From Pyrocephalus nanus (taxonomy: Eukaryota; Chordata; Aves; Passeriformes; Tyrannidae): DNA of 64,000 nucleotides. A model generated the notes under the pieces. That model saw nothing but the letters and a program-made list of their open reading frames with translations, was not told where the DNA came from and made no database searches. Both the position numbers and the translations under genes were made by a program. The stretch lies in the NCBI GenBank assembly GCA_038380795.1, contig CM076261.1:93270418-93334417 (forward strand). The letters are read 5' to 3'. Shown in pieces: positions 50,511 through 63,235 of this stretch; position 1 is the first letter of the stretch, and each line of letters starts with the position of its first letter.

Positions 50511-50529
50511 TTTTTTTTTTTTTTTTTTT
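50511..50529. repeat. Poly-T run (19) followed by CTGCAG
   Basis: The combination looks like an ideal plus-strand 3' splice acceptor at 50535, but the sequence beyond it is not a recognisable exon. Confidence 0.8.
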
Positions 50530-51934
50530 CTGCAGCCTGAAAGATCCTGGCATGCAATTCTCTCCTAACTTTCAGCTTGCTGAAACCCAAGATGAGGTTT
50601 TCATGGTGCTTCCAAACCAAGGTCTTGTTCCAGCCCATCATTTAAATCTGAGTTTTGGAACCCCACTCAAACCACTTCCGATCCTTCCCACGTGGAATGA
50701 GCAGCACAGCTTGATCCTTAGAGCACCTAAATTTTCCATGCAGAGGGTTATGAAGATTTCATGAGGAAACAGAAGGCATCCGAAATAAATGTCAGTGGGA
50801 ATGTGTGGCTGTTAAATGTGAGCAGCAAGGGCAATAATCACCCAAGCCCCATGAGGGTATGTGTCATCTCCTCCCTGCTCACCTGCCAGGGACATGGAAA
50901 AGGAGCAGCAAAACAAGGAGGCAGCATGGACTGCGGGGTTTGAAATCACACACGGGGCTTTGGAGCCAAATCTCTGAAACTGCCGACTCCAGCTGTGTGT
51001 GAGAGAGCAGTGAGCAGGAATCACTCTGGCTAAACATCCTCGCTCCTTCCAGGAACATGACTGCACAACCAGGGCCCTGGGGACTCCTGCAGCATCTTCC
51101 ATCCCTCTGCAGTCCCTTGGAGAACTGGACAAGTTGGCTTTGCATGGAAAGGGAAGAAGGTTTATCCTGCTGGAAAGCAGCTGGAATGAGCACAGGTCAA
51201 AGCTACCGAAATGGGGTAGTGGAAAAGACTGGAGGAGGAAATTGCAAAGAGCTCATTGTTCCCTTTGGATCAGGAACCATCAGGATCCATTTTTCCTCTT
51301 ACTCAGACCTTTGCAATGGACCCAGAGGGACCATCACGGTGGGTGCTGTGCCTGCCACCAGCTGGGAGGAAAGGGATGAGGGGCAACTGTTCATTGATCC
51401 CTCATCCTGCTGGGCCTGGGTACCCACTTGCTGGATGCTTTTCTCCTGTCCAGCATGTTTGGAAAAGGCAGTATTTCCTTTTCCAGAATTTCTGAACAAC
51501 TCATTCCTACCCTACACTTGTTTATTCCTTCATGTTCCGTTGTTTTATTTTTGTATTCTGGAGAATCGGGTGTTTGGAGTGTCTGAAGCACTGCATCCTC
51601 TTGTCTCCCTCCACAGCCTTTTCTGTCCCAGGAAAGTTTTCTTTTTCTCATCAGCCAGAAGACTTTTTTTCTGGGAATCACCTTCCTGAATCTCCCAGTC
51701 CCTTCACGTCACATCTTCTGCGTCACAGTTTCCCTGGCTGCAAAGGAGCATTTCAAGCTGGCTACCATGGTTAGTACTGACGTACCCTTGCCTGGGAATT
51801 GTTGGACAAGAAAGGGCTGCTGAGAAGGTAGATTTTCCAGTACAGATCAAAGTCTTCCCATCATGGACATAGGTAGTAAAAAAAATGTGTGGTTTAAGGG
51901 CTCTGAGAGTTAACTACTATACTCCTGTCTGTGC

Positions 51935-52004
51935 TTTTATTTTGTTTTATTACACTGTATTTTATTACATTTTATTTTATTATTTGATTTTATTTTATGA
52001 TATT
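51935..52004. repeat. (ATTTT)n-rich simple repeat
   Basis: About a dozen imperfect TTTTA/TTTTG units in 70 bp. Confidence 0.8.
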
Positions 52005-52886
52005 TTTTCCCCTAAATAAATTCTCACCTTTTTTTTTTTTTCTTTTTTTCCCGAACAGGGAGAGCCTCACTTCCCAACATGAAAGACAAAATTCTGATTT
52101 TGATGCAATTAGACAATAATGAACATCTTAGTCAGGATTAAACATCCACAGGGGATGGCTGGTCCATAGGAGCAGAGTGGGAGAAAGGAAGGCAGATTGG
52201 GAAAGGCAAATTTTCTGACTCAAAACAGGGTGAAGGCAGAGTCAGGTTCCTTGGACACCACTCCCAAGGCAGGGTGTAGCTGAGGGAAGGATTTTTGGAA
52301 AGAGCAGGAATGGCATTTCTGAGGATGTGACCCCTGTTGAGCATGTGGGTTTCAGAGGGTTGAAGAATCCCCAGGTTTTGTCCATCTTACCCTGTCTATG
52401 ACTGCTGGGTCCATCTCAAGGAAATTTGGGTGGTTTTGCTGCTGAAGAAGGACAAGAGAATCGAGCAGATGGCATTCACTGTTGGAAAGCATCTCTCGGC
52501 GAAATAGATGGAAATAAAACCTTAGCCATGGAGTCAAGAGGCAGAAATTAGCCGTGAAGAAATAGGTGGAATGCAAACAAATTTTACTCCATTTTATTTT
52601 GTACAAATCAAGGAGGAGCTCTTTGCTTCAGTGACTTATGTTGACTGGGTGCAAGTACTGGAATCCCTGGGTGTTGGTGCTTGTTTGTCTGACACGGATT
52701 TGGAAGCAGGAGTGGGAAGAGGAGGATGAGAAGGTGAACAGTCCCCAGGTCTCTAAACAGCTCCTGAAAAAGGGAAGGATCACTGCTGGGAAGAGATGGG
52801 TGATCCTGTGGTGTGCCCCTGACAGGGGGAAGAAGGATGGTGGGATCAAACACAAATAACATGCTCAGGGAGGAGCTGGGGGAGGG

Positions 52887-52896
52887 CTAAAAATAG
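52887..52896. promoter_or_regulatory. MEF2 consensus site
   Basis: CTAAAAATAG, an exact match to YTAWWWWTAR. A second site lies 95 bp to the right. Function is unproven. Confidence 0.4.
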
Positions 52897-52981
52897 CGTC
52901 TGTCGCAAATGCTTTCGTAGAAGTGGTCCCACCTCGGCACAAAGGGATGGCCTGGGTGGCTTCTCAAGGGTTGATCTTGCC

Positions 52982-52991
52982 TTATTTTTAG
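52982..52991. promoter_or_regulatory. Second MEF2 consensus site
   Basis: TTATTTTTAG also fits YTAWWWWTAR. Confidence 0.35.
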
Positions 52992-53987
52992 CTGGGTTTT
53001 GTAAGGAAGTGGGCGCCTGTCCATCTTTCTCCCTGTGCCTTTCCCAGCTCTGAATTTTCAGGCTTTCGGCCACTTGGAACCAAACATGACAACAGGTTGG
53101 AGACCTCGAAGATAAAATGTGCTGGTGAGTTTCTCAGCTCTCAAGAGAGCTGCCCGTGTTGAGAGAGGTTGCTGCACCACAGATGCTTCCCACGCCTCGG
53201 TCAGCAGGGATGTGTTCCCTGGACAATCTGCCCTGCTACCCTCTCACCATCATCTGGGGGCATGGCAATGACTAGGGTTTGTTCCATGGAGAAGGGACAT
53301 GTTTTTGTGGATGTGGGTGGCATCTGTGATGACTCAGGGGTAGGGGATGGAGTGGGACAGGGGCACCCCAAAGAACTGTTGTGTGGGGAGCCCCATGGGG
53401 CATGTTGGGTTTGTGCCCAACGTGGGCAGGGGACCAGGGGAACAAATGGGGCTGGTGGCAGAATGTATAAAAAGGTACTTTTTGATGTTGGCTTTCCCAT
53501 TGCAGGAAATGTGGTGAAATTCAGAGTTCCCCTATGGCAGGAGGAGAGCCATGAATATTGGCATTGCAGTGACCTGGGGAAGGACTGCAGGGCACCCTTG
53601 CTGGAGAGGTTGAGCTGGGAGGAGCCACAACTGTCCTGGAACAGCACGAGATGCCTTTGGCATCCTGCAACCCTGGATAGGCCACGAGGAAAAGGGGACT
53701 GAGGAGATGGGAAGAGCAAAGCCCCTTGAATCCCCATGGGTGGGATCATTGGCCTGTCTGCTCCTGGGAAGGGATGAAGGAAGGCTGCTGGGCTGTGTCC
53801 ATCTTCAGCAAACATGGACTTGTGCTGCCTCCTTTGTGGGTGCTTTGAACAGAGCCCTTGGGGGGACCTGACCCCAGCCCAGCTGAGGTGAGTGATGAAC
53901 AGGTTGCAATGCCAAGGAGACAGATTGTCCAGTCCCCATCTCAGGAGATCAGTCTGGATTCAGAAGGAGGGATTTATGGGCCAGGCC

Positions 53988-54012
53988 CATCCCAGGCAGC
54001 ATGCCTGGGATG
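53988..54012. repeat. Hairpin, 11-bp stem and 3-base loop
   Basis: CATCCCAGGCA, loop GCA, TGCCTGGGATG. No flanking terminator or RNA gene was recognised. Confidence 0.8.
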
Positions 54013-54331
54013 TCCATCACCCCGGCATGGTATGTTCCAGGTTGCTGCTGGGCCAGGAGGAAGTTGCTGTGATGGACAGCATTAGTAATGGATACAGCCT
54101 GTCTTCAAACCTCTTATTTCCACCCTGTCCTTAACTTGCTTGACTTTGAGATTCCAGCTTGGCCAGCCCTGACCTTCAGTGGCCTGTGTTTACTGCAGGG
54201 TCCCCACAACCAGCACTGTGACAAACAACTGGTTTTCCTTCTGTGCTGGACAGAGATTGCCTCTCCCTCCAAACCCTCTTTCCTGTTCCATCTGGAGTAG
54301 GATCCCCAGTGGTCACAGCACCAAGCCTGCC

Positions 54332-54477
54332 AGAGTTAAAGAAGTGTTTGGCCAGCACTTTCAGGCACATGGTGGGATTGTTGGGGTTGTCCTGTGCAGG
54401 GTCAGGATCTGGACTGGATGATCCTTCTGGGTTCCTTCCAACTCAGGATATTTGATGATTCTATGACTCTGTGATTT
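54332..54477 (+). mobile_element. CR1 LINE, 3' end fragment
   Basis: CAGGCACATGGTGGGATTGT, GGACTGGATGATCC, CCTTCCAACTCAGGATATTT, then a GATTCTATGACTCTG tail. The same subfamily style as the copy at 8215-8604 (both share the CACATGGTGGGATT block). Confidence 0.9.
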
Positions 54478-54871
54478 GATGTCTCTCTTCCAATCAAGGA
54501 TAAAACCAGTCTGCAACTCTTCAGAGTCACTGGCAGACCTCTCCCTGACTTCAGCAGCCTTGGGATTTTGCAGCATTCCTCAGTAAATTGCCCAAAACAA
54601 TTTTGGGAGGAAGTATTAAGAAAAAAGATCCTGTAGATGACCAGTAGTCAGCCATCCCATGTGAATCTCTGGATGCTCTCATTCACCATCTGTATTAACT
54701 CCAGATGTGCACAGATTGAACAGTATGTCTAAGGAGCATCTACTGGCCTGACAAATTGAAGTAATTTCCCCTAAATTTCCCTTTTTGAATGATTTGTTCC
54801 TATTTTTCTGGACATAGCTCCCTTTTCACAGAAGCTGTGGGATTGCAATTGGAGGGGAGGGGACATGAGCC
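54478..54871. other. Unassigned spacer between CR1 pieces
   Basis: Nothing recognised. Confidence 0.5.
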
Positions 54872-54936
54872 ACTAAACCATGTCCCCAAGTGCCACATCC
54901 ACATGTTTTTTTTAACACCTCCAGGGATGGTTCAGC
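54872..54936 (-). mobile_element. CR1 LINE, short internal 3' UTR fragment
   Basis: ACTAAACCATGTCCCCAAGT, GCCACATCCACATG and CCTCCAGGGATGG are shared with the copy at 2376-2945. Confidence 0.8.
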
Positions 54937-56615
54937 TGCTGGTTCAGGTTGGGACATAGCTTTGAGGGACATCATGAATGCCTTTTTGGGAGTGTGGATT
55001 GTGTTTGGCCTTTGGGTCTTACCTGGTCATGTCTGGTTTTCCTCTTAGCTGGTATCAGGATGGCTCCACACCAACTCCAAACTCATCTTTTCTGCTTGGT
55101 GTGAACCCCAAATCTTCCATGGTTTGTAATGAAGGATATTTCAGAGAGCATCTCACTTGCTGTAAATGATGTTTCTTTAGAAAATCCTTTGTTTTTGATT
55201 TGAGGGATCAAGAACTGGCAAATCCACCCCTTCCCATTACTGACTTGCTTTAGTGGTTTATCCCTCGTATTGTTAAAACATGTACTTAATTTTTCTTTTG
55301 AATTTGTTTGGTTTCCTAAATACGGGTTTGAGCCATGCTGTCAGACATTAAATCTGTCCTGCAGACACTCCAAAAGTCTGTGCTGACCTTATCTCACTCT
55401 CCCTTTGCCTGTAGACAGCCGACCACTGGGGCGGAACAGCTGATTTATCCCAATGTAAATCAAAGCACAGACACAGCCCCAACCTATTTTTATTTGGCCA
55501 AGGGAGATTATTGAGCACAACTGCGATTATGGGGATGCAGAGGGTGACCCCTGTGAAATCTGGGCTGCTAATAGGCACAGATAATCCTGTGTGACGCTGT
55601 TATGACTGTCACAGTCACAGCACGGCCCACAGGGTGGGCACAAAGCCTGTGCAGGTACCAGTGTGCAAATACACACAAGCACAGAGAGCCCTGCTATTCC
55701 CAGCTTCCTGTGCTGAATCCAGAAAAGGTGTGTGGATAGGGAAATGTGGTCCCAGCCCATGTTGCCATATTTCTGCCTCTGCCTTTGGACTTGTGTCCCT
55801 GCGGATTGAGCTCTCCCTGGGTTCATGTGCTGAGTCTTGCCCTCCAGCACGCTGCATTATGTTCCTTGAGCTCCTCCTTACCAACTGAGGAGCATCCTGA
55901 ATGAAAGCTAAGAGCAGGACACCTGCCAGGGAACTGCAATTTTTGCCTCAGGTAGGGGGGTACGAGCCAGATGTGCCCTGTGTTACAGCTTGACCTGTCA
56001 TCATACGCTCACTACCCTCAGCTAAACCCTTTTATTTTTATATATTTTTTTAATTTTATTTATTGTTGTTTTGAAAACCTGAGAACACCCATGGCTCTGC
56101 TGTTGTTTTTCCCCAACAGCACCTGCCACAGAGGGAGCTGGCTGCCAAGAAGAACGAAAATACTAATCCCAAAGCCTCCAGCTGTGCTGGCTTCCAATCC
56201 TTGCCCTGCTGCAGCAAACGTCTCCCCCATGGCAGTGCAGGAGAGGTAGTTACAGATATCTCTGGCTCCTGACTCCTGAGCAGCTCGTGTGGAAAAGCTT
56301 ACTCTGCACCCACTCTTATCTAAACACGCCTAAGCCCCAGCGTGAGGCTTCAGCTCCCCCCGGCTTTACACTTCGAGCTGTTTTGAAAGCGAATTTGTAA
56401 AGCCATTAACGTTGTTTAAACAGTTTAGCCACAGAATTACCCGGTGGTGCATTCCGGCTGCCAGAAAGGCAGACGAGGAGGCTCCTTTTGCGCTGCGGAT
56501 CAAACGAAACTTGGCCAAAGCACGTGGGCCCTGGAGGGTGCCAAACCCAGGGGTGATGGAGGGGAGGGAGGCTTTCCTCTCATTGGGAAATGTCGTCAAG
56601 TGTTAGGTTGTAATT

Positions 56616-56646
<31 letters not shown>

Positions 56647-57048
56647 AATGAGCTAGTTTGGGTCCAAATCAGACCAAAACCAGACTTTTTCTCCCCCTGA
56701 GGTTTCTGGAGGACTGGAGGACATCAGGCCCCCTAGTTCTCCTGATGCAATTGGCTTCCCTGGGAGCCTGTTTCAGCTGGTGGGTCCTGGGCTCAGGTTT
56801 GGGACCACGTGGGGAGAGCAGGGTTTGCAGACAGAGCTTCCCATGCCCTGGATCTCGTGGCAGACCTCATTTCTTCTTGAGCAACATCCCCCCAGCTCCT
56901 GGTTTCCCCCATGCTGAGGCCAAGTTGTTTTACAGTGCTGGAAAGGGTCAGGGGAGAGGCACCCAAGAATTTGGGGAAAGACTCTGGAAAATGAACTTTT
57001 CCAAGTGGTTGTAGATTATTAGTTCCTCCAAGCTGAACATGGGATAAG
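54937..57048. other. Unassigned DNA with a possible conserved non-coding block
   Basis: No gene recognised. 56270-56545 is non-repetitive with retained CpGs and GATA (TTATCT) and forkhead-like (TAAACA) cores, but no positive evidence of function. The T-rich tract 56614-56646 follows. Confidence 0.4.
56614..56646. repeat. Poly-T tract with one C (33 bp)
   Basis: T14, C, T18. Confidence 0.8.
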
Positions 57049-57252
57049 GATGATGGGGGTGGTGAGGCCCTGGCACAGGTTGCCCAGAGAAGCTGTGGAT
57101 GTCTCATCCCTGAAAGTGTTCAAGGACAGGCTGGATGGGGCTTGGAGAAACCTGGTCTAGTGGAAGGTGTTGGAACGAGAACAGGGCTGGAAAGAGATGA
57201 TCTTTAAGTTCCGTTTCAACCCTAACCATTCCATGATTCTGTGATTCTGGGA
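57049..57252 (+). mobile_element. CR1 LINE, 3' end fragment
   Basis: GGTGGTGAGGCCCTGGCACA, GGTTGCCCAGAGAAGCTGTG, CAAGGACAGGCTGGATGGGG, CTGGTCTAGTGGAAGGTG, GATGATCTTTAAG and a tail CATTCCATGATTCTGTGATTC. Low divergence; one of the younger copies. Confidence 0.93.
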
Positions 57253-60200
57253 CATGACCCTTGTCCTGATGCAACTATAATAAAGACAGACAAAGCATAA
57301 ATGAGTGGAGAAACTGAGGCACAGACACCTCAGATGTCTCTGAGGATTAAAGGGGGTTTCCAACAGAAGTCAAGCTTTCCTCCTGCAGATCCCTCTGGTA
57401 CATGATATTCAAGGCAGGATCTCTTATATTCTACTACACAGGAGAGCAACTGGATAAAAACATGCCAAGGTCGAGTTGTCAGCATTGTCAAGGTGTCTGA
57501 ATCAGGATTCTTTTCTCCTGCTTCTCTCATTCTCTTGGCTGCTGTCTTAAGACAAACCCCTGAAATCTGCCTTTGTTCAGAATAAAATATTTTCTTATGT
57601 ACTAGTATTCCTCCTTTTGAGTGCATTGCCTTACTTGGATGTTTGATTTCGTTCCTCTGAAGCTCTCAGCCGTGCAGCCTGGGAGAAACAATGGGTATTG
57701 GTTTATATTTAGACTGAGCATTAAAAGCTGCAACACGCAAAGAGACAACAGCTGCTGGAAGGGCTCAGACCATCAGCTCCCTCTGCTGACCTGCTCTGGG
57801 GAGAAGCAGCACTGCCAAATATTAGGACTTTAGGAAAAGTGAGGACTGCTGGGACTTATTACTCCAGCAGCACAAAGGTAGGGACCAGAGGATGACTCTT
57901 CCCAGCCCTTGCCAATGCAAGAACTAGAGGACACTAACACAAGTTACTGAGAGCCAAGTTCAAGAAGAAAAGAAGTGGTTGTTCACATAATGTGCTATAA
58001 AAACTGCAGAGTGCTTTGCTGCAGCAGGCTGTGGATGTGGAAAGTTTGTATGTGCTCAGAAAGAGACTGGGAAAGTCTGGAAGAAAAGTTCACTGAAGAC
58101 TATGAAATGCAGAGACCCCTATTCTTACCTGGGAAATTCCCAACCCACAAGCTGCTGAATGCTGGGAAGTGTTTTAAGGAAATATTGTTGTATATTTGTT
58201 CTGAGCCCATGTTCCTTCTTGGGCGTCCACTGTTGGAGGCAGGATGCTGACTCACACATCTTGTTCTCCCTTGGTCCCAGGGGATGGAGGAAAGGTCCAG
58301 GAGAGGTGATGTACGTCCTGCTTGGTGCACTGGAGCCAGGGAATGAAAACAATTTGGATGGAGTCAAAGGGATCTTTATTTTAGTAAGGGAATGGATGCT
58401 TTTAGGTTTTGTTGCTGCTTCAGCCTCCATGCTGAAGGAACTGAGAGTGTGAGGACATCTACACTGAGTGGAGATGTTGCAGTAGCACTGAGGAGATAAT
58501 GACCTTGGGTTCAGACATAGTGACTCTGGTGACTCAAGTTTTTCTGAATTCTTATTTTTTGAGCTGGAGTGGACATAGGCTGACGTGACTGACATTCAAA
58601 TGTAGCCTTCTAGGATGGAGAAACTCACATCAAACAGGATAATTTGAATCGTGGTTCCACCATAACTAGTGAAGCCACTGCAAAAACTACGTGGGGAATG
58701 GTGCAAAAACAGGGGGAGGCCAAATATATATAATGAATGTTTCTGAAAATCAAGGGGTTGTATTAATACAGCATGACACTGAGCTGGAGAATGATGATTC
58801 TTTTGAGGTGTCTCCTCAGAGTGTTCAGGAGAAATGCTGGTCTGGCACTTTTGTGAGCTGAAGGCATGGGTTTCTGTCAGGCCTTGCAGAAAAGATGGCA
58901 CAGTTGCCTAACATTATTTCCAGATTTTCTGAAATATTTAGGCAAACACATTTAGCATTTAGGTTTCCTGAGGATGGATCTGGGTACCTGATTTGTCAAT
59001 GTCATTGACTCCCCAACGGGTAGTTGTGGATGGGGTTTAGTTGCTGCAACAGTCCTCATTTGAAAAGGATCCTGTGACTTATCTCAGCAGCCTCATGTGG
59101 ATGACTTAGGCACCCTTGGGCACCTCAGATGTTTTTAGGTGTCTCCTTTCAGGCAAATGAATCCACCCCAAGCTGGGTATCTGTCGTGGGTCGGGCTGGA
59201 TTGAGCTGCAGGGTTGCTGACTTTAACTCCAGTGCCTGTAGTGGAAATTCAGGCACCAAATTCAGCACCTAAACCTGGGTGTTCTCGTCTGGAGGGAGTC
59301 TCAACCTGCACTGCCTCCGAGGTGCAAGTCATGCAAACCATTTCACATTATTTTCACTCTTCTCAGACAAATTTAGGAGGAGACAACAAACATTTGTTTC
59401 TCAGAATAACACCCCCATCTTCCACATGTAAACCCTTGGCCACACCAAGCAGATTTCTTTTGCACCCTGCACTTTGCAAAGTGGGGGTTCACAAGGAAGG
59501 ACTGGCCTGGACTACAGTTTTCTTGGGGCTTTCCTGTCTCATGGAGGAAAATGGTGGCACTCCTGACGATATGGGTCAGCAATTAGGTCTCCGTGGCCTT
59601 TTCAGGCTCTGTTCCTTTCCAGAGACCCTTCTGGACAGCTGAGAAAGAGCTTGCTTTGCTCTCTCAGTATGCAAGGTAACTGCTCAGGAAGAATTAGACT
59701 TTTTTTCTTGGTTGGCCCCAGCATTCCTTTGTTTATTTATGGTGACATCAACTGTGACGATGACTTAAAGAAAGTTGTCCAGCTCTGGAACTACATTTCT
59801 TTTCCCTTTGAAGAGCTCTCAAGAAAAAAAAATGTTACATTCCCTGGGACATAAAGCCTTCACTTGATGGATAAGAGTTTTGTTTATACAAGAGCTGGGG
59901 ATGAATGCCTGAGAATCCCATGCCCTAATCCTTCTCCTGACGGCCACAGCTCGGTGAGATGAGAGCTCATGTTGCACCTGCCTCCCTCTTTCATCTTATA
60001 AAATATTTCTTCCTCCTCCCCTGTAAGGGCTGTCAACACTTCTCTTCCTGAAAAGAAAAAAAGAAAAGAAAAAGAAATTGGCATATCTCCAAGAAGATAG
60101 TTGTATCTCCAAGTCTATCATGTTCTAATTTTCTCTGTGGGATTTTCATGAGAGAGGTTTTTTTTTTTAAATAGATGACATGAGAAGCTATTTCTACCCC

Positions 60201-61300
60201 ACCAGACTAACTGCCCAAGTGATGATCTGACAAATAAAGAATAATTACCCTCATGGTGGGAGTATAGCCCAGACCCTTCCATTCCTTGGAATATTGCATG
60301 GCACTGACATGCCAGCAGGCCCAGCTGGGTCCATAAAGTTCCAAGCAAAATAGACTGTAGGGCACATCTGCCTGGTTCCTACTACATTTCTCTGCTGCTT
60401 CATGTGGAGGCTGCTGGGCAGACTGGGCTTTCTGTGGACCTCCAGGATGTTTCACAGGTGAAATGCCCAGAGCTGGAGTTTCCAGGATCCCGCCCTGGCA
60501 AGGTGCCTTGGAGCCTGGGCTCTGTTCCTTTCCCTGGGAAATAAAGAACCCTGAAGAAAGCTGCATTTGGAAAGAACCCCCAGATGCCTCTTTCCCAGTA
60601 CTATCACCTTCATCTTCATGGTGTCAGCAACATGGATTTGCTGCCTTTTTTTGACCTTTTTTCCCCTCAAGGCTGTTCTCTGCCACTGAAGTCTTTGGGT
60701 GTTTTGCTGCTGACTGAGAGAGAAACATGATCTTCCTTTGAAGAGGAGCAACCTCCGTTTGTGGAAGAAGTACAGAAGCAGGAACCTACCAGGCACAGAG
60801 CAGCCCTAATTTCTTCTAGCCTGGCTGCCTCTGTTCTTCTCAGGGCTCAGACAAACAGCTATCAGTTTTTCCCTGTTGGAATCAGTCACCTGGGGAAGGG
60901 AGTGGCTTTGCATGGACTGGACAGAAGACATGACTGCTGTGGACAGGAGATACATGCCTTGGCTTGGGCAGACTGGGATAGCTCTTCCAGGACTGTGCTG
61001 AGAAATCTGTGCTGGCAGGACCTTTCTATGCCTAGATCCTTTGCAGAGGTACAGAGACCACAGCATTGTCATCATCACTGGCAGAAAGTTCCAGTCCTCC
61101 CTTCTACCAGGAAGGACTCAGCACCATCCAGACACAGGAGGGGCAGGGGTGATGAGTATAACCACACCAGGGCATGGAGGAGGTTCTCTTTGTTGCCTTG
61201 TCTTCAGGTGGGTGATGTGGTTCTGTCCAGGATGGACACAGATTTATCTGTATCAAAAGATGTAGAGAGAGCCAGGAATGCCACAGGATCACACACACAA
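57253..61300. other. Unassigned DNA
   Basis: No gene or recognised repeat. The longest frames (119-185 aa between 58125 and 61318) lack recognisable domains and are contradicted by open frames on the other strand. Confidence 0.5.
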
Positions 61301-61367
61301 AATCACAGAATGGTTTAGGTTGGAAGGGACCTTAAAGACCGTCTGGTTTCAACCCCCCTGCCTTTTC
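61301..61367 (-). mobile_element. CR1 LINE, extreme 3' end
   Basis: Tail AATCACAGAATGGTTTAGG, TTGGAAGGGACCTTAAAG, then a GTCTGG..CAACCCCCCTGCC block. The match stops at about 61367. Confidence 0.9.
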
Positions 61368-62186
61368 CAGGTCCTTACCATCTGTCAAGGCACCAGGTCT
61401 AAATTTTCTTTGTTCAACTTGGACATCTTCACCTCTGATCCTCCTGTTACTCAGTGGCCTTTCCAGGCAGACACACACACTGGATCCATCCCTCACCTCC
61501 ACCATGAACAGTGGTCCTGTGAAAACTCTGGACAGGAACCTGGCAAATGGAAACCAGGGAATGGATCAGAAGGTGAAAATCACCCATTTGTACACCAAAA
61601 GACCACTTTATATCTTGTTCTGAGGTGTCAAGGAGATCTGAAGTTGGGCTGGATAGAGGTTTTCATTATTGACTCATGGAGGACTGTTATGCAATAGATG
61701 TTGTAAGTTATATCCAGGGTTCAAACATCTGTGTGGGTGAGAAAAGGCCTGGAAAAACTCTGTATCCACTTTTGCTGCAGGAATTACCAGTATGCATGTG
61801 TACTGCTGAATTGTAGCTCTTGTAACTTGGAGGCTCTTGTTCTTGCCAGGTGCCATCTTCCTTTCCCAGCAATTTTTCCCCAGTTGATTCCTGGGCATCT
61901 GACCCACTGGGGCACGAAGGAATCCAGGGGATTGTGGTGTGATGACAAATTCTTGGAGCAGCCAGTCACAGGACACAGCAGGATGGCATCAGCACTGCTG
62001 CTGATCTTGTCAGCAGTGCCAGCACATGGGGAAGAACTTTTGATGTGTTAGAAGGCCACCTTCTGCCCCCAGATGTGCATGTGAAAAAGGCCGGTTTCTG
62101 TAAACATCACACTGTTTTTAGCATATTTCAAATTCCAGTTTTTCTGTGTTTCTGAAAGCTGAGTGAAAATAATTTTCGAATTCTCA
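61368..62186. other. Unassigned DNA
   Basis: Nothing recognised. Confidence 0.5.
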
Positions 62187-62263
62187 GTAATGCACTATGG
62201 AACAGAGAGGTTGGACCAGATGACCCCACTGGTGATCCCTTCCAACATCAGCCATTCTCTGTT
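62187..62263 (+). mobile_element. CR1 LINE, extreme 3' end
   Basis: AGAGGTTGGACCAGATGACC, then GTGATCCCTTCCAACATCAG and a CATTCTCTGTTCTGTGA tail. Confidence 0.88.
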
Positions 62264-63235
62264 CTGTGACTTAATATCTAATCCATTAGATGTTGACTGA
62301 GATGTTTGTTCCAAAGATAATTTTGCTGGCTAAAATTATTACATGAAAAATGGAAGCTTCTTGTGTGAACTCCCAGTTTGACAGAAAATGGTGGATTTTA
62401 TACAAATAAGTAGTTTCCCACCAAAACCTTTTGAACAGTTCTAAGAGGTTGTCAAATGTTTTCCCCATACTGGAAGGCACATATGAAAAAACTGAAGTGA
62501 AGGCTGAGAACTTAATTCAGTTAAATAGCACATGCCAGGAATTTAGCCTCCTTTTCTGTTTTTAATTTGTCCCCTAGGGGATGAAGGTTTTCTTGATTGT
62601 ACACATTATGGGATATTATTCTTCATCTAGTGGTAGTAAATATTTCTCAGTCAGTGACAGTTTCATGTCTGGTTAGCTTTTTGCAGGGTACACAGATTAA
62701 ACAGCGATGTTTTTGATCTTTGGTGAGATTAATGACATTTAGGATGAGGCTGCGCCATGAAAATTAACCCTCCTGAAGTATTTTTGAATGTTCACTTAAT
62801 GTGTGCTTTATACACCAGTTTTTGCTGCCAGAAAAGTCATCTGCTGGCATTCCCACTGTAAACTCAGCAAAGGGGAGACACACGAGAGGCAGATTCATTT
62901 TTTACTTTGCACAAATATTTGCAAAATGAGGGTGTGGGGATTTTTTTTTTTTTGACATCTTTGCCCATCTCTTTAGCACTGGCATCCTCGATTTAACCAA
63001 GTCAGCCCACATTTCTGAGTCAGACAGCTGGGAAAAACATAGAAGTGAAGGCAATTTGCTGGAAAAGTCACATTGTTAAATGCCAAGAGGTTCTGACAGA
63101 AAGGATTGAGAAAGAGGCAAATGCCAGTAATTGGCCCCGACACAAACTTATTAATAGTAAAGCCTAAGTAGGGTGAAGTCTGGTCCGCTGGGTTCACCTC
63201 TCAGGATCAGGCCCTGGGTCTCCTGGGATTTAATT
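62264..63235. other. Unassigned AT-rich DNA, possible conserved non-coding sequence
   Basis: No exon recognised. Low repeat content and AT-rich homeodomain-like motifs; a T-rich run at about 62941-62953. Confidence 0.35.

Larger units (their letters stand above)
49941..54331. other. Unassigned DNA
   Basis: No gene recognised. The longest frames (210 codons at 51057-51689, 177 at 53169-53702, 204 minus at 53201-53815) have no domain I recognise and overlap other frames. Poly-T, an ATTTT-rich tract, a pair of MEF2-type sites and a hairpin are listed separately. Confidence 0.5.

Noticed and set aside
50511..50764. Poly-T plus CTGCAG acceptor followed by an open frame to 50764
   Set aside because: The acceptor comes from a simple T run and the peptide after it is not recognisable; no donor of quality found.
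51057..51689. 210-codon plus-strand ORF
   Set aside because: No recognisable domain, no promoter or splice context, and phenylalanine/serine-rich end from T-rich DNA.
53169..53815. TATAAAAAGG near 53465, acceptor-like TTTCCCATTGCAG, and long ORFs on both strands
   Set aside because: TATA-like and acceptor-like words are isolated, the two strands are equally open, and no known protein is encoded.
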